This document shows, in pieces, positions 1 to 10,429 of a stretch of DNA of 64,000 nucleotides. The stretch lies in the NCBI GenBank assembly GCA_963682025.1, contig OY821518.1, forward strand, positions 150,766,997 to 150,830,996, written 5' to 3'. Origin of the DNA: Cordilura impudica. Its lineage: Eukaryota > Arthropoda > Insecta > Diptera > Scathophagidae. The notes beneath the pieces were generated by a model. It had not been told where the DNA came from and did not search any database. It worked only from the letters and a program-made list of their open reading frames with translations. Within the stretch, counting starts at the first letter, position 1, and every line of letters begins with the position of its first letter. The position numbers were made by a program, and so were the translations under genes.

Positions 1-613
1 AAAGATAACATTAAATTATTTTATTTAAAATGTTTGGGACTTTTCGTTTTTTGCGTTTTTCATCCCTAATTTGATTATTTGTTATTATAAATTTATTCTC
101 TATGTTTTCAAAATATGGCAATATTTTAAAAAAAAGTTGAGAGAGCTTTTTTTTTTGGTTATTATTTTGTTACTCCATCCGACCTATATGGCCACAATGA
201 AGAAATATTTGGCCAGTTAAAAGAAACTATACAGCCATCTCCAATTAGCACGATTTAATGCATATAGCCACTCTACACAACCATTACCTTTGCAATGGAG
301 GTTAGGGCGAGCTATTTAATTAGCAAAAACTAAATTAAACGAGAAGTTATGTCATATAACCGGAAACGCATGCATATATGTAGGTATATAACCAAAATGC
401 ATGCCGATCAGCAACCACGATGACCAAAAAGCAAACACCGAAATAAATCCGAAATAATAGAAAAGAAGAAAACCAACCCAAAGAATTTGCTGAAATAATT
501 TGGTATTAAGTTTAACAAATTGTTTACTTTTTCATTTACATTTATTATCAAGACTCAAACCGAGGTGGAGGGTATCAAAGATTCGGCACAGCCGAATTTA
601 ACACTCTTACTTG
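1..613 (+). mobile_element. 3' end of a Helentron-like element inserted in the LTR (first unit)
   Basis: Identical to 37606-38218, the tail of the complete element at 34051-38218. The stem ATTCGGC / GCCGAAT (581-597, loop ACA) lies 16 bases before the terminal CTTACTTG (606-613). The next base opens a T-run of the retrotransposon LTR. A hairpin close to the 3' end and insertion into a T-run are typical of Helentrons and their non-autonomous derivatives. No coding sequence seen. Confidence 0.75.
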
Positions 614-3157
614 TTTTTTTTAGTTTAATTTTATATATAGCAAACTTAACTTATGAAAAATTTATTTAACTTTAGCCAAATTTTTTCTTTAATAAAAAAA
701 AATTTTTTTTTAAGTGTTGACTTAATTCTAGCAAAAACTTTTAATTTTAGGAAATTTTATTTAACTCTTGCAAATTTTAATTATTGTTTTTTTTTCGTAC
801 GTACTGTACTTTTCTTACATCATCTATGATTACCACCGTCTTGTACGAAAACCGTTACAATATGTTTTCTTTTCTTTTGGTTTCTTGGTTACCGTTATAC
901 TCCGGTATAAATTTCTTTGTTTATAAAATATTATAATTTAGAAACGTTTATATATTTAGTAAAATTTGTAGTAGTTAGTAAAATTTTTAGTATTTAACTT
1001 AATTATAGATATAGGAAAATTTTAACGTAGAAAATTTTTGTAGTTTGCATTTTTATACTTTCGGTAATTTCAATTTAGAGAATTGTTGTTTAAATTTTAT
1101 ATTTAAGAAATTTTAATGGTAGGAAATTCTTTCTTTAATTTTAAGCAAAACTCTTAGTTTTAGAAAACTAGCATTTATTATTAGCCAAATCTACATATTA
1201 GGAACACATTTTATTAAAATTTTTTTTTTCGAGCCAAAATATCACTTTTAGAAACAATTAAGTTATAAAATAAAATTTCTTTTATGAGTTGCATATAAAA
1301 ATTACCGCATGACGCTGCTATCGCCTGCTGCTGTAGTTGTTGTTGGCCGGTAGTATTAGAGATGCTGCTAATTTGATGTTGGTTGTAGTTGGAGGAGTGA
1401 TTAAAGATGTGTCCTCGATGCTGAAGGTTTTAACCAAGCGGTTAAATAGAGGTGTTTACAAAATTATTAAAATTTCAAGTTTTACTTTTGTTTTGTTTAA
1501 TGTTCCAAAGTTAATAGGTTTTACAAAGTTTCGTTTCAGTTTTATTTTCCTTCTATTTTAATATTTGAGTTTTTGCGCATTTTATTACATCAAACTTTTG
1601 GTAATTTTCAGTTCAAGTCATTGAATTTTTTCTTTAAATTTCTTAGGCTTTCAAACCTTTTATTTCAAACTTTTGGTCTGTTTTCAAGTTTACAAATTTT
1701 ATTTTCAGTTAAATTTCTCAAATTTTCAGGTTTTACACAAAAATTTCACTTGGCTCACAACTGTACTCCTTGCCAACCAAACTTCACATTTGCTTTTTTA
1801 TACCCTATACCACTATGTGGTTTGGGTATAATGACTTTGTGCTGCTGTTTGTAACAACCAAAAATATTTGACCTACACCCATCTTTAATTATACCGATCG
1901 AATCAGAATCACTATCTGATCAGAATCACTATCTGATCACTATCTGATTCGATTTAACGATGTCCGTCCGTCCGTCCGTCCGTCTGTGTGTCCATGTAAA
2001 GCTTGTAATCAAACTGCAGGTCGCAAATATGAATATATTTTGATGAAATTTGGTATTTGATCTTTTATCGGCCATGGGATGAACGCTATTGAAATTGGTG
2101 AGAATCGGTCCATGTTCAGACCTAGCCCCCATACAAATGACCCCTAAGAAATCAACATATATTGCCATAAGATCCAAATTATCACACAAATCTTAGTCAA
2201 ATTGGGTTTGTATGTATATATTACATCCATTAATCAATAGTCCAAAAATGGTCCCTATTGGACAACTCTTAGTCATAGGCCCCTGCTTCCCGATCTTCAC
2301 TTAAATCTATCAAACAACAAAAATATTGCACCGATTCTTCTCAAATTTCGTTTGTATATATTTTTGTAAAATACAAGAGACTTTACCAAATATGGTCAGG
2401 ATCGGTCCATTTTTGGGCCTAGTGCCCATATAGATATAGCATTCGATATGAACTTTTTCATATCTGCAGCCGAAAAAATTAATAAAAATCCCACTCAAAT
2501 TTGATTGATGCTTATTTTCTATATCCAGTTAGTTTGGCCTGAGAGATAGGGTCTCTAAACGCATGGTATAGGGTATCGTATAGTTGGTCTAGACCGACTC
2601 TAATTTTCTTACTTGTTTTAATTAAACCTTTGCGTTAAAAAATAGAGAGCACTATTTAAGAACTTTACGCCACAAAAGACCGTCATCCACCCGACTCCAG
2701 AACTTGAATGATTTCTTAAATTTTGCGTCTTCTTTCAACAACCCAATTATTCAAGACTTTTTTAATTTTTTGCACACCAAAAAAAAAATCAAACAACAAA
2801 CCAGTTTTGTTGTTTGCAAAAAATTCGCAATCATTCATACGTGTAACCAACACTCATACATTCATTAAATTCCTATGTAAAAAAATACTACCTCTAACGA
2901 AGAGGGGAACAAGGTAAGCCAATGTTAATGGCTGACAACATGGGACGGAATGAGAGCGAGTAACAGCTTTACACATGAATGAAATTATGCTGACGGAGAA
3001 ATATTAACACCAACTCAAGTGTTTAAAAATAGAATTTTTTTTGCAACAAACAAAAATTGGCAAACGATATTACCGTATAAGGTGTTGTTTACGTGTTATA
3101 GTTTTTTCTTTTGTGTGATGTACACTAAATAGCAAAAATTTTCGTACGGCCGTCACA
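614..3157 (-). repeat. 3' LTR, distal end missing, with an 817-bp insertion
   Basis: Starts on the minus strand with TGTGACGG at 3157, directly after the internal region. It matches the 5' LTR over about 1.73 kb (its 12977-14703) once the insertion at 1799-2615 is removed. The last ~570 bp (counterpart of 12407-12976) is absent because the Helentron-like element ends at 613. The two LTRs differ by scattered substitutions and small indels, so the insertion is old compared with the near-identical 37.6-kb units. Confidence 0.85.
1799..2615 (+). mobile_element. Complete short Helentron-associated (HINE / mini-me-like) element in the LTR
   Basis: The 5' end is a hairpin TATACCC ... GGGTATA with an inner ACCAC/GTGGT stem (about 1799-1832). 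A GTCC/GTCT tract follows (1962-1993). The 3' part has a hairpin around GGTCTAGACC and ends in CTTACTTG. The empty site is the T-run of the other LTR (14151-14162): the element splits a T-run without target duplication, as Helentrons do. The small frames inside are not genes. Confidence 0.8.
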
Positions 3158-3217
3158 AAACAGATGATTTGGATTCCTTTGAAAATGAGAAATCAACTGA
3201 AAACGGTTATGGGGTTG

Positions 3218-3460
3218 TTATGTGTTAGCTTCTTGCAAATCTTTCGCGTGGTATACGCCGAGGTCTTTTCCAGCTAAATCCACTAATTTGTAATTGCAAT
3301 ATCCGATTTTCTTGGCAATTTTGGCTTTTAAAAATTTAGGGGCAAGTTTCGAATTATATGCAGAAGCTTTAATGCTCTGCGAAAAATTTCGTCGGTAAAC
3401 CAATTCGCTTTCAGAAAAATTAATCGACCTGTTCCTCAAGTCATAGTTTCTTTTGTTCAC
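3218..3460 (-). pseudogene. Integrase C-terminal fragment of the LTR element
   Basis: An 80-residue frame lying last before the 3' LTR, rich in Lys and Arg, with the pattern LAPKFLKAKIAKKIG followed by YKLVDLAGKDLGVYHAKDL. This matches the small DNA-binding module at the end of Ty3/gypsy integrases (GPY/F-like or SH3-like). It ends 60 bases from the LTR, leaving no room for another gene. It is separated from the integrase core by frameshifted sequence (3461-3600). Confidence 0.65.
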
Positions 3461-3599
3461 TTCATACGCTTTTTATAAATTTTCGTGAACTTTCTGCCAA
3501 ATGAAATGCAATTTATCCGAACGATCTAAGACATCCACGCCTTCTTCTAACAAATCTAAATTTTTTGAAATCTCATAGGATTGTCCGTGAGTCATCAAT

Positions 3600-4199
3600 T
3601 GTTATCTGAATAGAACATAATACGGCGAAAAGCCTAATGAACTGTGATATGAGCTTCTCAACGCGACTCCAATTTGGCTCAAATTCGTATCCCACATACG
3701 CTGGTCTTTCCCAAATACGAACGTATTCCAGCGATTATGGATCGATTTACACGCTCAGAATTATAGACTGGGGTGAATAAACGGCAGTGAAGATATGTTG
3801 CGCTCCATATTTTGTCAAAAAGCTTGCAAAAAGTGACGATCTAAATTGTAAACCGTTGTCAGTAATGACGACTTCGGGAACGCCGAATAAATGGAAAACA
3901 TTTTTCTCTAAAAAATCGGAGGTGGTTGACATTTTCCGCAACGCTTTAAATTAAGGATATTTTGTGAAGTGGTCTAATAAGGTCCAATAAAATCTAAATA
4001 TAACCTTTGGAAAGGTCTAGCCGATTTGGCTTGAACACCCATAGGTGGTTTTAAAATAAAATTTGGTGCTTTGCTTTATTTACAAATGTCGCAACTTAAT
4101 ACAAAGGATCTAACCTGAGTAGCCATATTGGGCCAATAAAAATTTCGCCTCAATCGTTCGAGGGTTTTTCCCATACCTCCATGTGCAAACATGGGTGGA
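3600..4199 (-). pseudogene. Integrase zinc-binding and catalytic core, broken
   Basis: Pieces in several frames on the minus strand. The HHCC zinc-binding part (about 4070-4199) shows HGGMGKT and later CDIC. The first catalytic Asp lies in YLDFIGPY (about 3990-4010), followed at once by a stop. The second is in ITDNGLQF within an open stretch 3747-3941 that ends near YSPQS. The third acidic residue survives only in another frame as SERVNRSI just past 3770. Order and motifs identify integrase; the stops and shifts make it non-functional. Confidence 0.8.
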
Positions 4200-4855
4200 T
4201 TATGAGCTCATCACACAAGAGGTAAGTTCTTGTGGAACCCACAACTTCCATGATCGATCCTCTGAAAATTCATCGCGTGAAAACTCTACGCGTTTGTAGA
4301 TGAAACCATCTACGACCTTTAAATCGGGCAAATGATTTTTATTGTTTTCTATATCAGCGATCAATTTAGTATATTGTCCTATTGAAAAATAGGGAGAAGA
4401 TAAATCTATCTCTGGTTCTAACGAATCTAAGCTGTCAATGTTTTCAAAAGTTAGGTGGTTTTCATTTTCCGTCGGTAACCTAGATAACGCGTCTGGTACA
4501 ACGTGTTCACTTCCCTTTCGGTGAAAAATTGAAAAGTTAAAGCCTTGGAGTTTTATGGACCATCGAGCTAGCCGGCCATTTAGGTCTGGTTGGCGCATTA
4601 ACCATTTTAAAGAAGCGTGATCCGTTATTACGCTAAATTCGTGACCTTCAACATATTCTCTAAATTTTTCTATGCTCAAAACTGCAGCTAGGCATTCGAG
4701 TTCAGCTATCGAGTAATTTTGTTGGGCTCTATTTAATTTGTGTGAAAAAAATGCAATCGGCCTTTCGACACCATTGTCATCTTCTTGAGCCAGAACTCCA
4801 CCAACTCCAGTTTTGCATGCATCGCAAGAAATTATGAACGGTCGTTCGAAATTTG
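4200..4855 (-). pseudogene. RNase H domain of pol
   Basis: Open on the minus strand from about 4855 to 4200 without its own ATG, so it is an internal piece of pol. It shows the first acidic motif in SCDACKTGVGGVLAQ, then FFSHKLNRAQQNYS, the ITDHASLKWL motif with the later Asp, and HVVPDALSRL, the usual end of Ty3/gypsy RNase H. About 70 residues of linker toward integrase follow. A frameshift near 4860 separates it from the RT thumb. Confidence 0.85.
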
Positions 4856-4982
4856 TGTTACTAATAACGGGGCAGATGTTAATTTTTCTTTGTTTAGATT
4901 AAAGGAATTTTGAGCTTCAGGGTTTCAACAAAAGGTTTTACATTTTTTTGTAAGATCAGTTAACGGACTAGTTAACGAAGCA

Positions 4983-5157
4983 AATTTTCTAAAAATCGTC
5001 GGTACCAACCTACGAGACCTAAAAATTGACGAACCTCTTTAGCTGTTTTTGGTTCGGTTAACCCTTTAATGGCGGAAACTTTACTGGGGTCAGGTTTTAT
5101 ACACCCAGAACCAATTATATAACCTAAGTATCGGACTTCCTTCATACACCATTTTCA
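4983..5157 (-). pseudogene. RT thumb/connection after an in-frame stop
   Basis: The frame of the protease-RT protein meets a TGA at 5155-5157 and then continues in the same phase with KEVRYLGY and FLGLVGWYRRF, the conserved block after the RT palm in Ty3/gypsy elements, before a second stop near 4983. One substitution therefore splits RT. The stretch 4856-4982 holds further degraded pol sequence in other frames. Confidence 0.8.
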
Positions 5158-6468
5158 TTTTGCAATATTAAGAGTCAGACCAGCTTTACGAATTAATTGT
5201 GCTACTTCGAGCAATAAAGAAATATGTTCTTCGAAATCATCGCTTACTAAGAGCAAATCGTCTAAGTAAACGAAGACTCGATTTTTAAGATGCGGTGGAA
5301 TAATAATATCCATTAATCGGCAAAGGGTCTGTGGTGCATTGGTTAAACCGAAAGGCATAACTTTGAATCGATATAATGGCCTATTAGGAACAGTAAAAGC
5401 TGTCTTGTCGCGAGAATTTTCTTGTAAACTAACTTGCCAAAAAGCATGTTTTAAATCTAAAGATGAAATAAATTCAGCTTTAGGTAATCTTGATAAAATT
5501 TCATTAATTTTGGGTTGAGGGTAGGCGTCGCGAACAGTAACACTATTCAGCTTTCGAGAGTCAAGACAAAGTCTGAATTTTCCCTCTGTCTGGACGCAAG
5601 CTACAGGACTACTCCAAGAACAAGTAGGAGGGGCCTTTTCTATCACTCCGAGTGCTAACATGCTATCTACCTCGTCATGAATTTTCTTCTCGACTGCTAT
5701 AGAGACAGAAAAGTATCTTTGCTTTATGGGTTTCACTCCTGGTTCTATTTCTATTGAATGTTCTATAATTGGGGTCTTACCTAAACCTTCTTTATCAAAA
5801 TCTGGAAAAATTGAAATCACTTTATCTAGCCTTTGCCTTTGTTCGTTGGTCAGAATATTCTCCGTGCAAACTTGATTAAGCTCTTCAATTTTTAACAGGC
5901 TGTTCCCAAAAATGGTAGACATAAGTCCAAATGAATGCCAAAAATCGATACCTAAGTATACATCATGAGTTAGATCTGGTATTATGTAAAAACGGACTAA
6001 TTTAGTAATATTTCTGTAGGTGACATTTGTTTCTACGAAACCTAAAATTTTATATTGCTGACCGCCAGCTGCTTCAACGAAATTAGAAAAATTTTTAAAA
6101 GGTAAGTTTTTACTAAGAAAAGTTTTAGCTGCTGAACCACTTATGCAAGATAAAGAGGCGCCTGAATCTAAAAGGCCTAATAATTTCATCCCGAAAATAT
6201 CAATTTGAATATAGGGTCTTATGTCAGATTTGGACTTCTCAATTGATTCAATGCAACTTTTAACTTTAAATTTGTTTAACTTTAACATTTTATAAAAAGT
6301 TCTAATTCGCAGAGAATTTCTTCTAACTTTATGAATTTGGGTGCCAAATTTCGCTGGGGTGTTAATCGATTCGCAGAAAATTCGTTTTCTCGCTAATTCG
6401 TATAACCTAACTCTCTCATGGTATGGCTTAAGGGGGAAATAAAACTGGTTTAGACTTTTCCTTGTCAT
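5155..6468 (-). CDS. pol: Retroelement protease and reverse transcriptase (437 residues, truncated)
   Basis: The longest frame of the element. An aspartic protease with LLDSGAS has its catalytic Asp at residue 101. The reverse transcriptase follows: CLDSRKLN near 301-308, SSLDLKHAFWQ with Asp 338, MPFGLTNAP at 371-379 and the catalytic YLDD at 401-404. The ATG at 6468 is simply the first Met; the N-terminal ~85 residues are a Lys/Arg-rich linker, and gag-pol was probably made by a frameshift or read-through now obscured. It ends early at the TGA 5155-5157, just after the palm, so RT lacks thumb and RNase H. All catalytic residues up to that point are kept. Confidence 0.9.
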   Translation of the reverse strand: MTRKSLNQFYFPLKPYHERVRLYELARKRIFCESINTPAKFGTQIHKVRRNSLRIRTFYKMLKLNKFKVKSCIESIEKSKSDIRPYIQIDIFGMKLLGLLDSGASLSCISGSAAKTFLSKNLPFKNFSNFVEAAGGQQYKILGFVETNVTYRNITKLVRFYIIPDLTHDVYLGIDFWHSFGLMSTIFGNSLLKIEELNQVCTENILTNEQRQRLDKVISIFPDFDKEGLGKTPIIEHSIEIEPGVKPIKQRYFSVSIAVEKKIHDEVDSMLALGVIEKAPPTCSWSSPVACVQTEGKFRLCLDSRKLNSVTVRDAYPQPKINEILSRLPKAEFISSLDLKHAFWQVSLQENSRDKTAFTVPNRPLYRFKVMPFGLTNAPQTLCRLMDIIIPPHLKNRVFVYLDDLLLVSDDFEEHISLLLEVAQLIRKAGLTLNIAK

Positions 6469-6545
6469 TTTTCAAAATTGTAAAATTGGTTTGTGTGCTA
6501 CCGTCAGAGCTGGTCTTTAAAATTTCGGTGGGGTTGACAACGTAT

Positions 6546-7025
6546 TTAAAGGAATTTTCGCCTGAAGGAGAATTTATTTTGTTCTTGAGCGGAAGCTGGT
6601 GTTGTTGCTGGCGCTCGCCTGGAAGTTTCCCTGGCACTGTTCGCATTGGGGTCTGTAGACACCCACGGATCCGCATCCGTAACAAAATATGGTTCTGTCT
6701 TCGAGACAGTCCATATACCTGTGGCCTTCCTTTCGGCAGTTCCAGCAGATATTAATTTTGCGTTCAGCAGGGTCTTCTTTTGGTTTTCGAACTTCGCAAA
6801 TGTTTCAGGGGGGTCTTCATCCAAAACTTCCTCCTCTACGTCAATTTCATTAACTTGTCTCCTAAAATTTTTCTGCACTCGGTCAAGTTCGAAACTCAAA
6901 GCTTCTCTTCTCAAAACTAAATGACGCAGATGGGAAACGTTGTCAATGTGAAGGTAGAACAATTCCCTTCTTAAATGAGGTCTTAAGTTTCTTCTCAAAA
7001 TTTCAGTCAATTCAGGCTCGCTCAA
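6546..7025 (-). pseudogene. gag: Gag C-terminal part with zinc knuckles in a shifted frame
   Basis: The first ~95 residues of this frame read as the end of capsid (ELTEILRRNLRPHLRREL, then an acidic linker with EVLDEDPPE). After about 6775 the true coding phase changes. In the frame that later carries protease-RT there are two nucleocapsid knuckles: CWNCRKEGHRYMDC (6706-6747), a regular CX2CX4HX4C, and CYGCGSVGVYRPQC (6643-6684), where the His position is Val. The frameshift and the stop at 7041-7043 upstream show gag is broken. Confidence 0.75.
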
Positions 7026-7043
7026 GGGATACCTTAGGCGATC

Positions 7044-7373
7044 TCAAAGCTGCAGGATGGCATGGTGAAAATCGTCAAAGCTTTCGTTAGCATTTTGCTT
7101 CCGGTCTCTGATCATTTCTCTGATATCTAAATCAGATAAATGATCGCTAAAATGCGTTTTAAGGGCTCTACATAAATCTTCCCATTCTACTCTATTGACT
7201 GTGCTGCGGTATCGCCAATACCATTCTTTAGCTTTGGACGCGAACAAGACGTGACAATGATCACCTAACAATCTGAAATCGCCAGCCAAGCTATCATGGG
7301 TTAATGAGTTAACATGTAAATAAATTTTTCTACTGGTAACCTTGTGGTGTTTGCAGTGAACATTAAGTTCCAA
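7044..7373 (-). pseudogene. gag: Gag capsid domain fragment
   Basis: A 109-residue frame with the retrotransposon gag signature: LAGDFRLLGDHCHVLFASKAKEWYWRY, then WEDLCRALKTHFSD and the helix DLDIREMIRDRKQNANESFDDFHHAI. It is joined to the next piece (7025) in the same phase through a single TGA at 7041-7043, and to the RING-bearing piece by a frameshift near 7316. Its first ~20 residues are out-of-phase noise before that shift. Confidence 0.85.
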
Positions 7374-8080
7374 CTATTTATCAGACTTGCAATTTTGCCG
7401 CTATTATTAAGAGCAACAGACGATAAAGAAGCTCTCTCACGACTTGCTGGTACAGACGGGTGAGTTGAAGGAGGCCTAATATTACGAGAAGGTACAAAAG
7501 GAGCTTCATGGGGAACATTATGAACTGAAGGAGCTGTCAAATTTCCAGGGACTGACGTGTTAGGAAAAATTTCTCTCGGCCATTCAGGTTCTCTGTTCGC
7601 GCTAAGATTTACAGTTGTGAACTGTTGAGATAATCTTTCTACCACAGCGTGAAGCTTATTGATCTCGCCTTGAAAACTATTTTCTATTTTTGATCTAATA
7701 CGATCTTCCAAGCTATCTCTATGCTCTACACTAGCTTGACCTGGTGAAATATTTCGGTTTGCATTGAACTCTTCGTTTCTTTGCTTTCTGCCGGATAAAC
7801 TTCTTTCCGCGGATTTCGGAATCGTTCCAGTATTAACTGGTAAACTTTCATTATTAGCTCGGACGGAATATTTTAATAAACTGTTTTTAGTGACAGTTTT
7901 ATTACACTGCGGACAACAAGTCGAAACTTTGAGGAAATTAAAAAGGCACTCGTGGTGGAAAACGTGTCTACACCTGGTAGAAACTAAGTTACTAGAAGTA
8001 TCATAACTTTCTTGACAAATTAAACAAACGTTTTCGGCTAAAGCCGAAGCTAAACTTCCTGGAATATGCTGTACCGCCAT
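7301..8080 (-). CDS. gag: Gag N-terminal protein with RING-H2 finger and coiled coil (259 residues)
   Basis: Starts at a genuine ATG (8078-8080). Residues 19-59 form a complete C3H2C3 RING-H2 finger: C19, C22, C37, H39, H42, C45, C56, C59, with the pattern CX2C-X14-CXH-X2-HX2C-X10-CX2C. Residues ~118-153 (VEHRDSLEDRIRSK onward) look like a coiled coil. A Pro/Ser-rich linker follows, and the last ~30 residues begin the capsid domain (LPVEKFIY) before a frameshift ends the frame. RING-H2 fingers are usually ubiquitin-ligase modules; the role in a gag is unknown. Because one frame runs from RING into capsid, the finger belongs to gag and is not a neighbouring gene. Confidence 0.85.
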   Translation of the reverse strand: MAVQHIPGSLASALAENVCLICQESYDTSSNLVSTRCRHVFHHECLFNFLKVSTCCPQCNKTVTKNSLLKYSVRANNESLPVNTGTIPKSAERSLSGRKQRNEEFNANRNISPGQASVEHRDSLEDRIRSKIENSFQGEINKLHAVVERLSQQFTTVNLSANREPEWPREIFPNTSVPGNLTAPSVHNVPHEAPFVPSRNIRPPSTHPSVPASRERASLSSVALNNSGKIASLINSWNLMFTANTTRLPVEKFIYMLTH

Positions 8081-8431
8081 GATTTCAGACTAATTATAAA
8101 ATTTTTAACGAAAATATGTTCGGACGATATGAATGAATGAATGAGTGTTGGTATAACGACAATGATTGCAAAGGCAAAGAGATGTTACAAACCTTAAGCG
8201 GTTTTGAATCAAATTAAGTTCAGGTTCAATAGAACAAATGTTATAAACAAACGAGAATGTGCCAAGTAGAGTTGGTTTGACTGGTTTCAAGTTCGAACGA
8301 CGGCAAGGCCGTTAATAGAAAAGTATTCTATTTAGTGCAATTGATGAAAAAATTTTTAGTTCTAGGCGAACGAATGTAAGGCCGTTAAAGAAAATGTTAT
8401 GAACGGAAATGAATTCAAATTTATTAAAATA

Positions 8432-10429
8432 CTAGCTGAACCCGGTGTACTTCGCTACCCCTCATCGTTATAAAATAAAACAAAAAAAAAAAAACATTTA
8501 TACATTAACAAAATATTATTTATTTAATTTAGAATTAATTATTGCAATGCTTTAGGAAGTACAATATTTTTAGTTTGTCCATCTGGAGCATAAACATATA
8601 AGTCGGTGGGTTTCCCTACACGTGAGCATGCAACATAAAGCTGTCCATGCGAGAAACATGGATTTGCTAAATTTAAGCCGCAAACTTGAAGAGATTGACC
8701 TTGAGCTTTGTTAACAGTCATCGCAAATGCTAATCGAACAGGAAACTTTAATCATTTGAAGTCGAATGGTAAATCAGTTGGGATCATTGGAATGCGTGGC
8801 AAAAGTACATCTGTTCCTTTATATTTTCCTGTTATAATGGTCGCTTCTATTAAATTATTTAGCATTTTTTTACTGCAAGTCGAACGCCATTGCAAAGCCG
8901 TTGTGGATCGATATTGCGCAATAAAATAATGGGCACTCCAATTTTGAGTTGTAGCACATGTCGAATATAAAAAATTGTGTGCAGTGAGTGAAAGTTTCAC
9001 ACTGTGAAAGTTTAAGGAAGAATGGTGTACAGGTCTGGCTTCCTACAAATCGGAAACAAAGGGACGTGGCCCGCCGACTTTCGCATGGAATGTATACCTA
9101 TTTAAGAAAACACCTTATTAAGCAAATCAATCCATGCCAAATATTGAGTTATATGGGCGGGGCCTCGCCCCTTTGTCCACTAACAACTTTATTTAGTCAA
9201 GGGCTTAATAGAAATTATTATGGATTTTAATTTTTCTAAAAAGGGCGTGGTCCCGCCCAGTTTTTTGTAGTACCATTTCTATTAATTTTAATACAATATA
9301 TACCAAATATCATCGCCGTAGGTTAAAAATGGCCGAGATATGACGATTTTAAATTTTGGGTTACATGGGTGGGACCACGCCCCTTTGCCCACTAACAACT
9401 TTATATAGTTAAGGACTTTGTATTTCGCAAAATATCCTTTTGTGAAAATTTCATGACGATCCTTCCAGTAGTTTAGAAGATATTACGATTTTTTATTTTC
9501 CTAAAAAGGGGCGTGGTCCCGCCCACTTTTCTTCTGGTGTGTACTTCTATTCATGCCAATACCATATGTACCAAATATGACCGCTGTAGGTCAAAAAATT
9601 CCCGAGATATGACGATTTAAAGTTTTGGGTTATATAGGCGTGGTACCGCCCCTTTGTCTAGTCAAAAATTTATATAGCCAATTATTCCTTCCAGAGTCAC
9701 AGTAACACGCTGTGAAAATTTCAGGAAGATCGGTTCAGAAGTTTGGCCTCCTATAAAGCACAAACAAACACATTCATTTTTATATATGTAGATTGAAAGC
9801 AGATTAATTATAATTTAAGGTAAAATGGGGCGAAAAAGGGGGATTTGGTAATAAAAAAATGTATGACTACCTTACCTGTAGATAAAAAGTGTATAAAACT
9901 TTAGGTAAATACATATTACAAAAAAAATATTTTGTATAGCAAACATTGTTAGTGGTATAAGTAAGTATCTGAATTAAAAAAAGGGGGCGGTGAAGTGGGC
10001 GTGGTTCATAGTTATATGGCGATGTTAACAGTATTAAGAGCAATATACTACCAAATAAAAAAATCCGTTGGAAGGAACAAATTTGTACAGAGAACAAAAA
10101 GTTTAAAACTTTCAAACAAAATTTGGCGTGAAAAGGGGCGTGAAAGGGGGCGTGGCGTAAGAAATGTTTATTTCTACCTCGCCTGGAGTATAATGTGTAT
10201 ACAATATGAAGTAAGTCTGTTAAAAACTATATGGGGGCAATTACATAATTTGAAAAAAGTGGGCGTAAAGTGGGCGTGGTAGAAAAAAGTACCCTATTAA
10301 TCATGCCAGGGTCCCAGTTAAATGCTGTGAAAATCTCAGGAAGATCGGTCCAGAGGTTTGGTCTCCTATAAGGTACAAACAAACAAATAAACAAATAAAC
10401 AAACACACATTCAATTTTATATATATAGA
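8432..10429 (-). mobile_element. Degenerate Helitron in the leader of the LTR element
   Basis: Minus-strand 5' end TCTATATATATAAAATTG at 10429 preceded by A, and 3' end CTAG at 8435-8432 followed by T: the TC...CTAG termini and A|T insertion of classical Helitrons. A Helitron helicase fragment lies next to the 3' end. The 5' half contains repeated modules with GGGCGTGG and CCGCCC motifs (about 9130, 9245, 9370, 9510, 9630, 9995, 10140, 10270). A second 5'-like end near 9793 suggests a partly tandem 5' region. Confidence 0.8.
8539..9000 (-). pseudogene. Helitron Rep/helicase, C-terminal fragment
   Basis: Residues IEATIITGKYKG, VLLPRIPMIPTDLPFDF, then after an in-frame TGA FPVRLAFAMTVNKAQGQSL and PCFSHGQLYVACSRVG: the last motifs of the PIF1-like helicase of Helitrons. 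The two open pieces (9000-8752 and 8721-8539) are in one phase, split only by that stop. Sequence before about 8880 is out of frame (CNGVRLAVKK appears in another phase), so at least one frameshift is also present. No Rep endonuclease remains. Confidence 0.85.

Noticed and set aside
1337..1854. Frames recurring at 1337, 13695, 38942 and 51300
   Set aside because: These are the LTR read on the non-coding strand with non-ATG starts. They recur because LTRs are repeated.
3157..3217. Possible envelope gene (errantivirus)
   Set aside because: Only 60 bases separate the integrase tail from the LTR; no frame with a signal peptide or membrane span.
6462..6755. Plus-strand frames 6462-6755, 6646-6924 and 7764-8006
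   Set aside because: Antisense shadows of gag and pol.
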